A DNA stretch of 64,000 nucleotides from Gavia stellata (GCF_030936135.1 NC_082611.1:11423001-11487000), one strand, 5' to 3'; counted from the first letter of the stretch, positions 25,101 to 37,917 are shown. The notes: a model not told the origin generated them from the sequence alone. Numbers and translations: made by a program.

Positions 25101-28100
25101 TATCTCTGTTGTGCCTGGATTCTGATTTTCTATGAGTCATCTCTTGATTTACTGAAATAGAGTAAGATGAGTAAGAGAGTCAAATTATAGGGAAAAAGGT
25201 CTGCAAGCTACGTCAAGTCCAGCACTGTTACATAGAAGAATGATTATTCAACTTCTCTGTGCTCTTTATTGTTTCTGAATTTCACATCAGATCCCTCCTG
25301 CCATTGGATTTCTTCTACAGGGAGGAGTTTTATAAAAACCTCATGAATAACCAAGGTCAGTCTTCAGTGCCGTATAGACCGTAACAGTTTTTCTCCTTTC
25401 TGATTATCCTTCTCTATTCAATTTGTATTAATCTATAACTGAAAAATTGCATCACATCTAACACTGTAAAGGCATATAGCATATAATGAAGGGAATAAAA
25501 GCAGTTTTCTATTACCACCACATTAAGTTGGGATTGAATTTCGCATTACGAATTATCATCTTATTGCACACATTGCTAAACATGAATGTAATGTTCCATT
25601 TAGATGTAACTGAGCTGGAATGTGAGTGAATTTTAAGCATTTGAATAAGGGAAGAGGAGGGAGCACATCTAACGTTTTTAGTTTTTTAGGTTGTTTTCAA
25701 TGTATAGCATCCTAGAATTGTCATACAGAAGTTTTTCACTCAGAGAGGTAAAAAACTATGGAGTACATTTGACTATAGCTGTCATCAGGGACAGTTTGAA
25801 AAATCCTTAACCGCGACATTCAGAAGAAGAAATAGCAACAGTGTCCCACAGAGAAGTGTCAAACTTGAGAATCATCCGACTGTGCAAAAGCTGACCACAT
25901 ACGGATCCAGTTCTAAAGCAGTTTAAAGCCATACTACAGAAGTGTGTTCTTAAGGCTGAAGCTTTTCCTCAAGACTCATTCTTTATAAATTATTTCGAGT
26001 ATAAGGATCATCAATAAAATATCAAAAAATATCTGCTCAAGATGAGAACTAATGCTGTTTGTAGTTTTATAGTATTTCAAGATAAGCTAGTGTGAAAACT
26101 AATTTGTTTAAGCAACAGCTAATAATTTACCTTTGCTTTGGTTTGTAAAAACTTTGTCCATTTGTGTTTCAACTGTTCATTGTTACATAACTGTTCCCCA
26201 TGGTCTATGAAAATCAGGTTCAGTCTGAGGTTAAATTGTACCTTGTCAAAGCAGGGATGTGACCCAGTATGAACGACTCATATGACTCCACTTGTTTTCC
26301 TACTTTGTAAATCTTTTGACTCTGTGTACATGCATGCATAGGAAGAGGAGAGCAGATGTGAGGGAAAGGTCAGGTATGCTATGAAGTCTGTGAGGCTTTC
26401 CTTTTACTTCCACTTCCATGAGATTTAGATGCCTCCTTAGTGCAGATACATAAAAACATTCCTCAGTGAATATTAATGTTGTTTATTTTAAGCAAAGTAT
26501 AAACTAGAAAAGAAAGGAGAAGTACAAATCAGGTAACACGCACATACCAAACGACATCCAAATCCAGTATTGACCCATTGTCAGTATATTATTCAACTGA
26601 CAAGAAGAAGGTTCCCTCATATATAGGCGTATTTTCTGTATCTGTATCAAAGAACTGAATGTCTGAAACAACACTGAAACTGAAAAACTGAAACAATTTG
26701 TGTGACTGCATGTGTATATATGTGTGTATAGAGAAGATCCATCCTTACCACTAATGCAGTTATCATACACAGGGGACTAGAGAGTTTATAACTTACACGC
26801 TCTAGATTTCTAGATGAAAGAAATAAATTTTATTGATCCTTTTTATATTTGGGGAATTAGGGTATGAACTGTCCCAGGTTACAAGGGGAGTCAGTGATTT
26901 AATCATGTCCCTACATGGCCCAGTACAGTACCAGGCAAGAGATCTGAATTTGATCCCTAAAGCAGTATAGCTCAGGGACATCCCGTCACAGCTCTCTTGC
27001 TTCCAGTGCTAAGGATAACTAGAATATTTTCCCTCTGAATCAAATCTGCCATGCCATCAGTTCTCTCATGTAGACATGGAAGGCATGAATTCCATAGACT
27101 CCTTCATTCTTCTCTTTTTCCTGAAGGAGTGAGTTAGAAGTTCCTTGAGGCTATGTGTTTGTATGTGTATCTCTCACGTGCCTTACCTGCCTTTGCTAAA
27201 ATAGTTGGAAGTGATAGAACTGTTTTACAGTTTTCTATAAATACCTATGATGGAAATGGATGGTGGGAGGCAAGTCCTTCTTTTTGAAGGAGTTTTTCAT
27301 ACCTGCTTGTGTTTTTATAAAAGCAAGTCTCTCTGCTGTGTTTATTAGATTACAGTACAATTTGTTTTAAAAATTTAGGGCTCTTCAACTTCTAGTGATT
27401 GTTGGAATGGTGCTCTCTCTCTCTCCTTTGCCTCTCATTACATATTACTCACAAAGCATCATCTATATGAGAGGCATTTGCTTAAATACGAAGACTTCCC
27501 TCAACCAAAGGATTTCACACTGTAGAAAACATGGTTTAATATGACCATTAAGATCTTAGCTGGTAATAACATTATCTACTGAGAAATTTTGGGTTCTGTC
27601 ACTCATTTAGAATTGCATCTTTTGATTTACATTGATAATAATGGCGTTTAGCATTTATTGAGTTCTTTGCATTGCACTGGAGGATGCAGTTTTAGTAAAT
27701 CTAGATTACAAAGTTTTGCCAATGCACAAGAGAACAGAGAAAAAAATTGCTTCTTTGTGGCTTTACATCTTTTGTTAGATTTCAGTAAATGGTGTTGAGT
27801 TTGACATTATAACAAATGGTAATCCTTTGAACAGTTCAAGTTATTATGTTCTATTAGCTATAAACAAGGGATAAACAGTAATCATTTTCCCATTAAAGGT
27901 GGGTTAGCTGAGGCTGTAATGGAGTACACAGTATTTTGGGATCAATGTCACCATAGATTAACTGTACCATATATTGAGAGACATTGAGAAGGATTCCCAA
28001 TACTTAGTTTCTCCAGAGGTGCCACATGCTGGTGACAAGTACACAGGAAACACTACCTATAGGCTGAGCCTACAGCTCTTCCCCATAGGCAACCTCACAG

Positions 28101-28257
28101 CAAAAAAAAGCCAGAGTAGCTTTGTATAAAGCATAGCCCAAGGTGACTGTTTGGCCGCTGTGACTCTTGCTCTCTGAGTTCTCTGTCTCCTATTTGTTAT
28201 CTTCCTTTTGCCTGTAGGTTAGAGCTTTAGAAGGACTTTCAATTGAAGAAAAAAGAC

Positions 28258-28279
28258 AAAAAAAAAAAAAAAAAAAAAA
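28258..28279. repeat. A-tract, 22 bp
   Basis: Run of 22 A after an A/G-rich lead-in. No retrocopy body is recognisable upstream on the + strand. Confidence 0.85.
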
Positions 28280-28490
28280 GCTTTGCAATTGATTACCTTT
28301 ATTCTGGTGTCAAAAGGTTTCCCAGAGTCAAAATTTATTTTCATGTTTCCATGTATGTTTTAGACTTGTTTCTCTACGTCTGGCAAACATAGGTGACAAT
28401 GGATCATTTTGGAACTGGATATTGTGTGACGCTTTTCTTCCTCCGATGTCTGGTTTGTGCTTACCTTACTCCTATTTTCCTCTATTTCAG

Positions 28491-28820
28491 ACTTGCATTA
28501 CATGGCTTGGAAAGCAATTTGTCTGGCCTGCTCACTGGCTGAGCAGCAGTGCGTACTTGCTGTCTGGCAGTTGGCAAATCATCTCAAGGATACCTGTTCG
28601 GGAATGAAACAGAAAAGGTTGTTATTATTGTATCCTTTGAAAGGAAGGCTGGTATCAAACAAATGTTTTTGTGGTGCTCTCTTTTTGTGCTAGTGGAAGA
28701 AAGCAAAAATGTGCTTACACACGGACAGTGAGTATGAGAGATACTGCCATAGACTACAACTGGACATACGCAGTTGGGGAGGCATTGTTTTGGAGGGAAG
28801 AGGGAAAGGACATTGGATGG
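28491..28820 (+). other. Exon-like segments of unknown transcript
   Basis: 28491-28617 follows a strong acceptor (pyrimidine-rich tract, CTATTTCAG at 28482-28490) and ends AAAAG before GTTGTT. Its frame is fully open and includes residues such as MAWKAICLACSLAEQQC. A second segment, 28694-28820, follows GTGCTAG and ends GGATGG before GTAAGT at 28821. Neither reads as a known protein. They may be exons of a long non-coding RNA, decayed coding sequence, or chance matches. Confidence 0.2.
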
Positions 28821-30939
28821 GTAAGTCATGGAACAGATGACATAGCCCAAGGTTAATAAAATAAGGTCATTCAAACCCTATATCTTCAAGAGTATGTTCA
28901 TTATGAACCCATATGCTGGTTTTACTTCTCTTATTCTCAAGGAAACAGCAGATTTTCATGGATGGAGAGAAGAGCCTAGTTTTGACCTAATGAAAATTGA
29001 AATACAATTGACAGTAAGCCTGAACATACCAGGAACATTTAATTGGAAATGGCAAATGGGGAGTGTATGGAGAGCCACAGTTGTTGCTCATGTGATGTTC
29101 CCTTGTTTGCAGATCAGAGATCTCATAATAGCTGATTAGGAGAAGGATGGAAATAAAAGCAAACTACTTTCACTATTCTTTTTGCAACAAAGTTGTGCCT
29201 GAAAAAAGAGGCACTGAGACTTTCACTGGTGAAATCTGTGCAAACCTATTTCTCCTCCAGTAGGCAGAAAGGAATTCCAAGGTTTTTCCAAGGAGTTTTA
29301 GGAACCAACTCATGTTCCGAGGTTAAGCACACCTCATTTTGAGTGGTTACATACACCTTGTACTGCATGGCAGCAGACATGAATGGCATGAAGAAAGTAA
29401 TTCAGGGAGAAAAGTTGTTTATTCAGCAGTCATGCAATTTGAGCGTAGAGGCCACTGGCATAAATAAATGAAAGCAATTTACATATATACATAAAGAACA
29501 TAGTATGACATTCCCATTTGTAAACTGGGCTTCGCACAGGCTTTTAAGTGTGAAAGAAAGGCATCAGAAGCAATTCTGAAACATACAAAGCTGACTGATT
29601 GTGTATAATGCTCCCCCAAAAACAGCCACATGAGAAAACAAGGCAAAAGTAAAGGGTATTGTAAAAAATATTAAAGCAGCATACTACCAGAAAACCTGTT
29701 GTGTATTTAGTTCAATATTTACTAAAGGGCTTATGCTCCAGAATTAGTCAAGCAGTAAAACTGTGGGACTTCATTGTCTCACACTATTCTTAAAGAAGTA
29801 ATCTTTCTCATTTAAGATACATTAAACCCCTCCAAAAAACTTATTCAGGCTGTGAATCCTTATATATCTGAATTCACTCAGATAGTGAGTTATACTCAAA
29901 AGCATTCATAAACTGCATGAAGCAAAATAGACTTTCCTTCAGCATGAGAAATGGATGCTTTTCCCCACGAATAACTATATAAAAATAAAATCAGAAAGTT
30001 CCACTCACTTTTCATCCATTTTTTTGTATTCCCCAGGTCACCTTACAAATACAATTAACACAGTACTAGTTGTTGACGGACATTTATAACAATGAGCTCC
30101 ATTATTTATTTCTTATGGTGTTGCTGAAAAGCACATATGGTTTCTGCTTGAGAATCTTGCATTTTCATGAAACACTACTTTTTGCTCTTCATATTAAGCA
30201 AAATGGCCTACATAATTCTGAGGCAAGTTTTCAGCAAGTAAAATAGATGCATTCAACAGTTGTGTAAATTCAAACATCTCACAAAAATAGAAGTCCATGT
30301 TGTAAAAATACAAAATAGACATACACTAAGAAAAATATGACTTACTGTTTAGTGTTTAATGTATTATGAAATACAAATCAGATCTATATTGTCCAATATG
30401 TAAGATTTTGTAATCATATTAAGAACTCTAGCTTCATGCCAATAAAGACTCAATCTATAATTAATTTTTATTAAAGCAACATAATGTGTGTATTAGTATT
30501 TTAATATAGCAAGTGCTTGGAGAGACAAAGGAATATAATTTTGGTAGGCAAAGATATGGAGATACTGCACTTGCTGGCCAGATCTTAGCTCCCCTTGGGG
30601 TCCTGATTTTGTAGCCCATTAAGCACAATCTTAAGTTTCTTTCCTATGGAGGAAGGCAAGGTAAGTTAAACTCAACCTGAACTTCAAGTTAACACTTCCG
30701 TGGTTTTTTTCCAAGCATGGTTCCTCCTCCAAATTTTTGAGTCATTTCAGTATGGGATTATCTGGCTAGTGAAGTAATGGATCTGTTTCCAGGTGGTAAG
30801 AGAGCAGCTAATGAGCCAGGTTCACCTAGACCCACATGTTAGTGCGGTTCTGCCTCTCCTTCCCTCACCCACAATTCGATTTTACACTGAGTAGAATGAA
30901 ATTTGGCCACAGCTGAAATTTAATCGTCTACCCATAGAC

Positions 30940-30983
30940 TAAGGCAAGACTAAGACTAAAACTAAGGCAAGGCAAGACAAGAT
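30940..30983. repeat. Imperfect (GGCAAGACTAA)-type simple repeat
   Basis: Short words AAGGCAAG, ACTAAG and GCAAGACAAG recur here in irregular order. A small degenerate low-complexity tract. Confidence 0.5.
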
Positions 30984-33254
30984 GGTAGATTTGATGGCCT
31001 TTGTGCTGTCAGGAAAACTTCTGCAAGGTACTGGAAGTAGCAGTAGTAGCCACAGTGGAAGAGCCACATCCCTGCCATTTAAATTCGAGTTACAGCTTGA
31101 GTTACAAACTCAGAAAATGCCATAGTTGAGTGACTCAAAAGAGAGCTCTAGGAATGCTCAGGACAAGAGGAGCATGTTATAATTATGGCTGGTCTGCATA
31201 AAAATTCAGAAAAACTGAACTGTAGAATTCAATCACTCTGTTGTGTAAACTAAAAATTGCCTTGAGCAAAAAAATTAGAATAACTTCCACATTAGGGAGC
31301 TTAAGCTATAATTTAACAAAGTTAAAATTCATGTAATCCTATCATCCTTTACAAAATACTGGAATTAGTGTTGTTTGAGAAAATAAAAAGTTCTATCAAT
31401 ATCGCACCTACAAAAATTAATACTATTCCCACAGATAAGATCAGCCAAAGGCAGCATGTACATCTTAATCAGGGAACACAAAAGCAAGAGCTCTGGGGGG
31501 AACCTGGAGTGGTCGTCTAGGAAACAACAACAACAAAAGTCTATGAATACTGCTGTTAACAAGCAGTCAAGGTTCACGCTGACAGTGCAACTTTGCAAGG
31601 GGCAAATTCTGAGAATTAGAATCTCTTCTGAGCGTTCCCCAATAACATAAAGTTTTTGAAACATCACATAATTTAGACAAACAGATGTGATTCGACAAGC
31701 AAAAAACCTGCAGCATTGCAGATAGCCTGAGCCAGTCACCACACCTTGCATACAAATTTTGCATTTTTATGAGTGCCTGATTTTTCTCAAACCATTTTCA
31801 CATCCGCAGGTAAGCAAACACCAATGAGAGTCTGACACTGACGTATTTACTGTAGGTGTTAAGTCTGTGCATGGTACTTGTAAGACGATATTGAGAGCCA
31901 GCACATAGTATTGTACTTTCCTAGTTGTAACAGGTTGGTGGGATGAGGTACTGGTGAAACATGATTAAAATGTATATATTTGCTTGGGTTTTTAATTTCA
32001 TGCACATCTTAGCTTTCTGCAGATCTGGAACGTCAGACAACTGCAAGACATCACATATCCCTTTGTATCGGATGCCCTTGGGTTTTGTTCCCGTCAAGTA
32101 TTGGTTTTACTTGTGAAAAGCAAATTGAACGTTCATAAACAAAAATTTAATCTTCACATTATCTTGCTATCCTAGCTATCTGCAGTGTCCAGGAGTCAGC
32201 ATTTAAAGATGAACTTTGTAAATTGCCTGGTCAAACAAGAAAAAAGGATAGTGTTTGGTGTTTTTTTTCCCTGCCAATTTGCAGCAGGGCAGCATTATAG
32301 AAAGGTGAGAAATTGAAAGTGTTATTGATTGCAACATTTTTCCTATCATCTTTGACAGGTATTTTGGATCAAGGATATTGGTACCTGAGAAGAGTCTTTT
32401 GACTGTAGCCAAGAAACAGTTACCTGTGTAATATTACAGACACCATGAGTGGTTGTCTCTCTGAACAGCAGGAGCATGTGTTATCTCCGCAGCACAGAAG
32501 GAAAGGCCACTATGATAAGGGGTGATCAGTAATGGCAGTTTCCCTGACATATTTTCCATCATCCTCCTGAATTTCACCTCCTCTCAGATACCTGTCGATC
32601 ACCCCGGCCTCACTGGAGATAGTTATTACGCAGGGCTGCAATCTCAATACAGCAACAGCAATACAGATCTATCAATCCTGTGGCTCATTAGAAAACACTG
32701 GGACGGTATTTTCAGGCAAATCCAAAAGGATGAGCTCTGAGGCATTTCTGCCCAGACACAGGTGGCATCTGGGTCCTGTGAGGTCGGGAGCACGGACAGA
32801 TGGGTGAGCCTCTTCCAGCCCTGGTCCCCACAGGCAGCCGAGCACTCCCTCAGGTGTAAGGGGGCTCATGTGCCCTTCACCCACTCTTTTCCAGCTGAAA
32901 TCAGTTTCAAGCTTTGTCGACAAGCTTTCCTCTCTGCACAAAGCATCTGCCACCTGCTTCGCAGCGGAGGGGTTTTCTCCTCTGAAAGGTCACCTCAGCT
33001 CCCAGCCACCACCGCTGGCTGCTGATCAGAGTTTCTGTGGAAACTTTCCTTATTCATCAATCTAAAATCTTCCATTCTTTCTTACCGCGGCGTTCCCTTC
33101 TCCAGCGACCTTCTCTAATTAAAACTGGAGTGATTCCCCCCCGCCAAGGTTGAATACCTGCTCCACCCTGCAGCAGTTAACAGTGACCGACGGCATTTTC
33201 CACACCCAGCTGTGCCCCCTGCCCGCCCCCATCCCGGCGCGTCCGCCTTAACCG

Positions 33255-33266
33255 CAAATGGCGGCA
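33255..33266 (+). promoter_or_regulatory. YY1 element over the putative start codon
   Basis: CAAATGGCGGCA closely matches the YY1 consensus (AANATGGCGGC). In many housekeeping vertebrate genes this element sits just downstream of the transcription start, with its ATG as the translation start. Here its ATG (33258-33260) opens the 30-codon candidate exon. Confidence 0.55.
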
Positions 33267-33347
33267 GGGCCGGAGGTGCCACGCTACAAATGGAGCTGGG
33301 GAGAGCAGGCGGCCTCCGAAGAGGCCGGAGACTGTGGCGTCTGCTGT
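33258..33347 (+). CDS. Candidate first coding exon of an unrecognised gene
   Basis: From the ATG in the YY1 element, 30 codons stay open up to a strong splice donor, GTGAGT at 33348-33353, so the exon would end in phase 0. The peptide begins MAAGPEVPRYKWSWGEQ, is acidic and alanine-rich in the middle, and ends in a Cys cluster (CGVCC). I do not recognise the family. In human gene order no protein-coding gene that I know lies between SNX29 and CPPED1. Without splicing the frame continues to 33734 with low-complexity GC-driven residues, which I consider non-coding. The region could instead be the first exon of a spliced non-coding RNA. Possible downstream exons are at 53733-54075. Confidence 0.35.
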
Positions 33348-33740
33348 GTGAGTACCTCCAGAAAAGATGGCTTCAAGCACGTTCCAAGGCTCCCTCCTCA
33401 CAGAGCCTCACAGAAGTCGTGGGGGTGTGGGGGGGTGCCGGCATTTCCCTCCCAACCGGCCTGGTGTCATCCCAGCGGTGCCCGGGTGGTTGTTCTCACA
33501 AATGGTCCGGTGCTGTCCCGGGGGCGCCCGGGTTTCTCTCACAGTGGGTGTTCCCAGCGCCCGGTGTCGGCCGGCTGTGCCGGGGCGGTGTCAGTCGGGT
33601 GGTTTCTAGAACCGTCTGTGGGCGGCGCTGAGGGCTCAGCCCGCTCCCGGGCCGCAGCGGAGCCTTCGCCGCAGCGGGCTGCCCGCGCTGCTTTCCTTCC
33701 CGGGCCTCCTCTGCTCTGGGGGACTTGGCTATGAATTTTT

Positions 33741-36700
33741 TCTTTAAAAAGGGCTTTTAGCCCTAGCTCTTGTGTTGCCTTAGGGTGACCCCACCATGGC
33801 ATATAGAGCTGTACGTGGGAAAACACATTTTGGGAGGCAGCGAACTGATGCTGGTTAGTGCATGGCGTGTCCTGTCCCCGGCGTGCCAGGGTGGACAGCT
33901 GTTTGGCTTCGGAAAAAGGCACCAGACGTTTAATGCCTGTCTGTTCACTGGGAAATAATGCCACGAGGCTCTTCACTGCTCAACCCTCTATGGTATTTCC
34001 CTCATGGTTGCCTTGCTTCTTTTATTCTTCCTTTGCAAAATAAATGAGGGAGGAACTTGTGAATTAATAGAGGAGGAGGTGTCAAAAGTTAAATGATTTT
34101 TTTTGCTAGTATTTACTCAACTTGCAACACTTGTCACTGAGGGAAGTAGTATAGTTACTCAGAAATCCTGTGAAAAATCCTGTGACTTCTAATGCGAGAA
34201 TTAGCGAGGCAGAAGGTTCTGGAGGAAACCTGCAGTTTCCACCACCTCAGGAAGATAAAGTTACCCTTTGTACCTAAGTTGTGGTGAGTCCTCTGCTTTC
34301 ATCATTAATGTCATTAGCTCATTTGCAAAGGGTTCACTTCTTACAAAAGGCCATAGCAAAATACTTGAATTGACTTCAGAATTAGTTTTTGAAACTTAGA
34401 GTCACTACTCATTTTTAAGTATGTATTTGTGCTACTGATGGAAATGCTTAAAAAGCCTGGAAACCATCCAAACCTCTTAGCTCTTCAAAATTAAGCTAGA
34501 AACCTTCGTCCTTTTTCTTTCTATCCAGCCCATGTTATAGAGTGGATGCTCTTTTGTCTTTGAGCGTCTTTGTTTCTCCCTTGTTATTTTACTTCAGCAG
34601 CACTCGCCTACCAAATTAATCTAAAATGAAGTTTGCAACTGTGTATCTGAACTTTCCAGGCCTCAGAAAGTACTTGATTTGTGGTATGGGACAGGATTCA
34701 ATTCAGTTACCATTTTTGACACAAGTTCAGGTAACAGCCCTTCATGATTCTTTAGCCAATTAGATCTATCTGCTCGCAGACTACCTGTCGTATGTGGTTT
34801 CATTTAATTGTATAGCACTGCATAAAGCTGGTAAATACAATTGTACTCAACTTTTGATAGAATAGAGAAAGACAAACAGACTTTCCTGGTATGACAGATG
34901 GGACTGCAGTAAGAGTATGGATATAGATCAGCATTACAAAATAAGCCCACTAACACTGTGGATAAAGAGGAAGTCATTGGTAGAGCAAGGAGAAGAATTT
35001 ATGAATACCATTTCCTAATCCTCCACTCTAACCACTGAACCCTGTTGTCATAAAGTTCTCAAAAATAGAGTGTATTGTTATTCCTAAATTACGATAGTGT
35101 ATTTTTATTCAAGGTTTACATGACATATTGTAAGGTATTATGGAAGATGTTGACAAAGCATAATTTCTTAAAGGAATGACAACCTATCATGCGAAGCCTG
35201 CTTTATTTACAATGTCTGTGAGTCAGTGGACTGATGACACTGTTACTTGTTGGAAGTTATAAGTGGAAAAGGCTACAAATAAGCCAAGTCTTTAGCTTCC
35301 CAGTCATATGCAAGGAAAGTGCTATCTGGTAATAGGAAATTATATAATTATGTAAGCACATCATTTTTTACACAGCCCTGGAAGCAATTTTGATCCTGTT
35401 GTCATTTTTTGTATACCTGTTTCTTTACTGGGGCAAGTGAAATATGCATCAGATACAGGTAAATGTATGCTTGGTCTGTAAATTTCTATAGGAGAAATAC
35501 TGGGAGAAGTCTGACCCTGACCTTCTTGCATTGTGAAGGGTTTTAGATAGCTTTTGTCTTTGAAAAAGGAAAACAGAATTCCTCTGAATGTGAAGGGAAT
35601 GAAAAACAATCTCTGTTCAGACTATGAGGAGTTAATTAGTTCTCAAACTGATTTTAGAGAACAGAATGCTCCAGTGTCTGCAGTAAAATGGCTAAGAACG
35701 TCTTTCATAGCTTGTTGTTTTCTGGTGATCTGCAGCATAATAGCTGTGGAGCAAGAAGATCCTGTGTGGTTCCGGTTCCTGGTGTATGTTAATAGTGACG
35801 ATTTAAAAAAAACGACACCAAAACAAACAAACGAGACTCCCCCATTCCTGTGCTAATTAGTGAGTGGCAGACTGCTAACCAGCAAGATAACTATGGCTGT
35901 TTTAGTTAAGAAAAAAGTACGGTGAGCATGCAGAAAAGTCAGATAGGAAGATAATCCTCACACAAAACTAACAGTGAATACAGTATTAGTCTCTCTTGCT
36001 TTTAGATGTGGGAGGATAATTCATCCATTCTGATTCAGGGAGCAGAGTCAGTCACAGGCCATATTTTCTCATTGAGTATTGATGGGATGTATTTGTACAC
36101 ATTGGTTGCGAGTGTTTTGGATCATTATAGCTATGCCTCTTGTGAAGTGTAGGTGTTTGCATTCCTGACTTTCACAGAGCTGTGAGGGCTTGGAAAAAAC
36201 AGACTCTGAGCAAGCTTGTGTTGAATGTGTGCGTGTATGGCTTTCTTTAGCAGAACCAGGAATCTTTGCCAAGCTGTCGGGTGATGAATGAGCCTGGTGA
36301 AAGTAGAAGATGTAAAGGTTAAATAGAAGAAGGAAGGTAGATCAGTGCATGTTTCTTGAAGGTTCGCTATAGGGAAGTTCAGGGATTCAAGCATTAATCA
36401 TTGGGTTCTGCACATATTTAACATGGGCAATTATTGGGTACATCACTGCTACCTTTGAAGTGCTGTGTCCTCTCTCCTCCTTCACAATAACGCAGGACTG
36501 TATGTTTGTTTTCTTCCTCATTCTCCTGTGTGAAGATAAAGGTTGTGCCCTTCCTATAAAGATAATGGAAAGGTAATTTTTCCCTCTGATTTTCCTTCTG
36601 TATCGCTAAATTAGAGACACTGGGATGACTCCTCTGTAGAAGACACAGCTCCACCTCTTATTTCCACACTTCCTATACATAGAAAATCCACTTTTCTGTT

Positions 36701-37755
36701 TCTCTGAGAGCTTGCAGAGGTTTCTTTAGTGTTTGAAAATGAAGCATCATTTTCTTTTCCTCATGACAGGACCCAACTTGATCTTTTGGCTGCAGTGGGA
36801 AGGAAGGAGAGCAGTGCTGTAAAACATTCGGGGCAGGCATCATAGCCTCTTGATGGATATTTCCCAAGCTGTTGAGTCAACAGCACTATTCAGGATCATT
36901 GCCTGGACCCCAGGTTTGCATGATTTCATACCTTCAGAGTGACTTTCCAAATTGGTTCTAAAGTTGCCTAGCATGAATTTCAAAAAGATAGGGCATAAAT
37001 AGAAGCAGACCTGCTGTCCCTTGTCTGTTACTATCAGAAGAAAGGTGTAAGTAGACCACAGAGACCAGGAATTGTAATTAAATTTGGTGGTTTTTCCAGG
37101 TTCTTTAGCTACAGTTATTGAGGTGATTCTTACTGAAGAAGTCTCCAGACTTTCATCCTCTTGTAGGGTTTATCTTCCATGTGTTTGGAGTCAATGTGAG
37201 TGGGATTTCACAAGTATGTCTGTTGTTAGCCTTTGGACTTTGCATTTCTTACACTTTTCATTCTTGCTGTGCTTAGTTGTAAAGGAGGTTTGATTCTCCT
37301 TCCTCTTCTCTGTCTCTTCTATGGAGTTCTGAGGTACTGTTTCTGCAGTGCTTTGTCACTTTGGTCTTTTCGTACACTAGGAATATTTTCCAGGCAGTTC
37401 TGGAATAGCTAATGTTGATTTAATTCTGACACTGTTGGTAATGGACACCTTGTTTAGATTATTTGGTCATAAAGCTGCAGAACAGAAATATTCACGCATT
37501 ATTTCTTATAAAATAAGTTCAGGTCTTCAGAGTTGTGGTTTTTTTTTGTTAACATGTGTACACACTTCCAAATATTAGGTTTTCTAAACTGTGAACTGTA
37601 CAGGGTAGCAGGCTTGCCATTAGCTCGCTCTACTTGTTCTTCAACAGTAAATAGCAAACTAAACATTAAACTGGACGTGCCAAACAAAACTTGTAAAGGG
37701 AGAATATGTGATGCAAAGTCTAGCTTCTGGGGAGAAGGAAGGAAAAAGGGAAGAA
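33741..37755. other. No gene recognised; possible intron of the orphan transcript
   Basis: AT-rich sequence with scattered short open frames. A 100-codon + frame (35554-35856) with a hydrophobic stretch and a run of - frames (36069-36867) were inspected and not accepted as genes. No repeat family was identified. Confidence 0.5.
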
Positions 37756-37917
37756 AATCACAAAATCACAGAATCACTACGGTTGGAAAAGACCTGATGG
37801 TTGGACTTGATGATCTTACAGATCTTTTCCAACCGTAGTGATTCTGTGATCATCAAGTCCAACCATCAACCTAACACCACCATGCCCGTTAAACCTGATT
37901 TCCTAAATGTACGTTTA
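37756..37917 (-). mobile_element. CR1 LINE 3'-end fragment with internal inverted duplication
   Basis: Degenerate 8-bp units (AATCACAA, AATCACAG, AATCACTA from 37756), then GGTTGGAAAAGACCT and, after an interruption, ATCATCAAGTCCAACCATC and CACCACCATGCCC. This is the reverse complement of the avian CR1 3' end with its (ATTCTGTG)n tail. The element is split by 37796-37848, which is the reverse complement of its own flanks. Blocks A1 (37767-37795) and A2 (37849-37867) reappear inverted at 37820-37848 and 37796-37814, with one mismatch in 48 bases. The far end near 37917 is approximate. Confidence 0.85.

Larger units (their letters stand above)
16941..33130. other. Intergenic, mostly featureless
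   Basis: No recognisable gene, RNA gene or intact transposon is present. The segment is AT-rich with frequent stop codons. Items worth separate entries are the CpG patch at 17541-17669, A-tracts at 18072 and 28258, two short tandem duplications (21166-21213, 22138-22183), exon-like segments at 28491-28820 and a purine-rich stretch at 30940-30983. From about 32.74 kb the sequence becomes GC-richer as it approaches the CpG island. Confidence 0.6.
33131..33740. promoter_or_regulatory. Orphan CpG island promoter
   Basis: A sharp GC- and CpG-rich block in an AT-rich region, far from the starts of SNX29 and CPPED1, of which only the 3' ends are in the window. It contains Sp1/KLF-type GC boxes (GCCCGCCCCC near 33221, GGGGGTGTGG at 33421), a YY1 element at 33255 and repeated CCCGGG/CGCCCGG words. 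No TATA box is visible, as is usual for CpG-island promoters. It most likely drives a + strand transcript, given the ATG and splice donor inside it; divergent transcription is also possible. Confidence 0.75.

Noticed and set aside
31365..31751. 128-codon - strand frame
   Set aside because: Cys/Leu/Phe-rich translation without motifs; other frames overlap on both strands.
33258..33734. Unspliced 158-codon + frame through the CpG island
   Set aside because: After codon 30 the frame crosses a strong GTGAGT donor, and the residues become Gly/Pro/Ala/Arg-rich low-complexity of the kind GC-rich DNA gives in any frame. Other frames on both strands are also open here.
35554..35856. 100-codon + frame with a possible membrane segment
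   Set aside because: A single short hydrophobic run in AT-rich sequence; no homology recognised and no convincing splice borders.
36069..36867. Run of neighbouring - strand frames of 64-87 codons
   Set aside because: They could suggest a decayed gene, but the translations share no family motif, lie in different frames, and the strand is C/T versus A/G skewed, which lowers stop frequency.
37767..37848. Long hairpin resembling a microRNA precursor
   Set aside because: It arises from the inverted duplication inside the CR1 fragment; the interlocked arms and repeat origin explain it without a microRNA gene.
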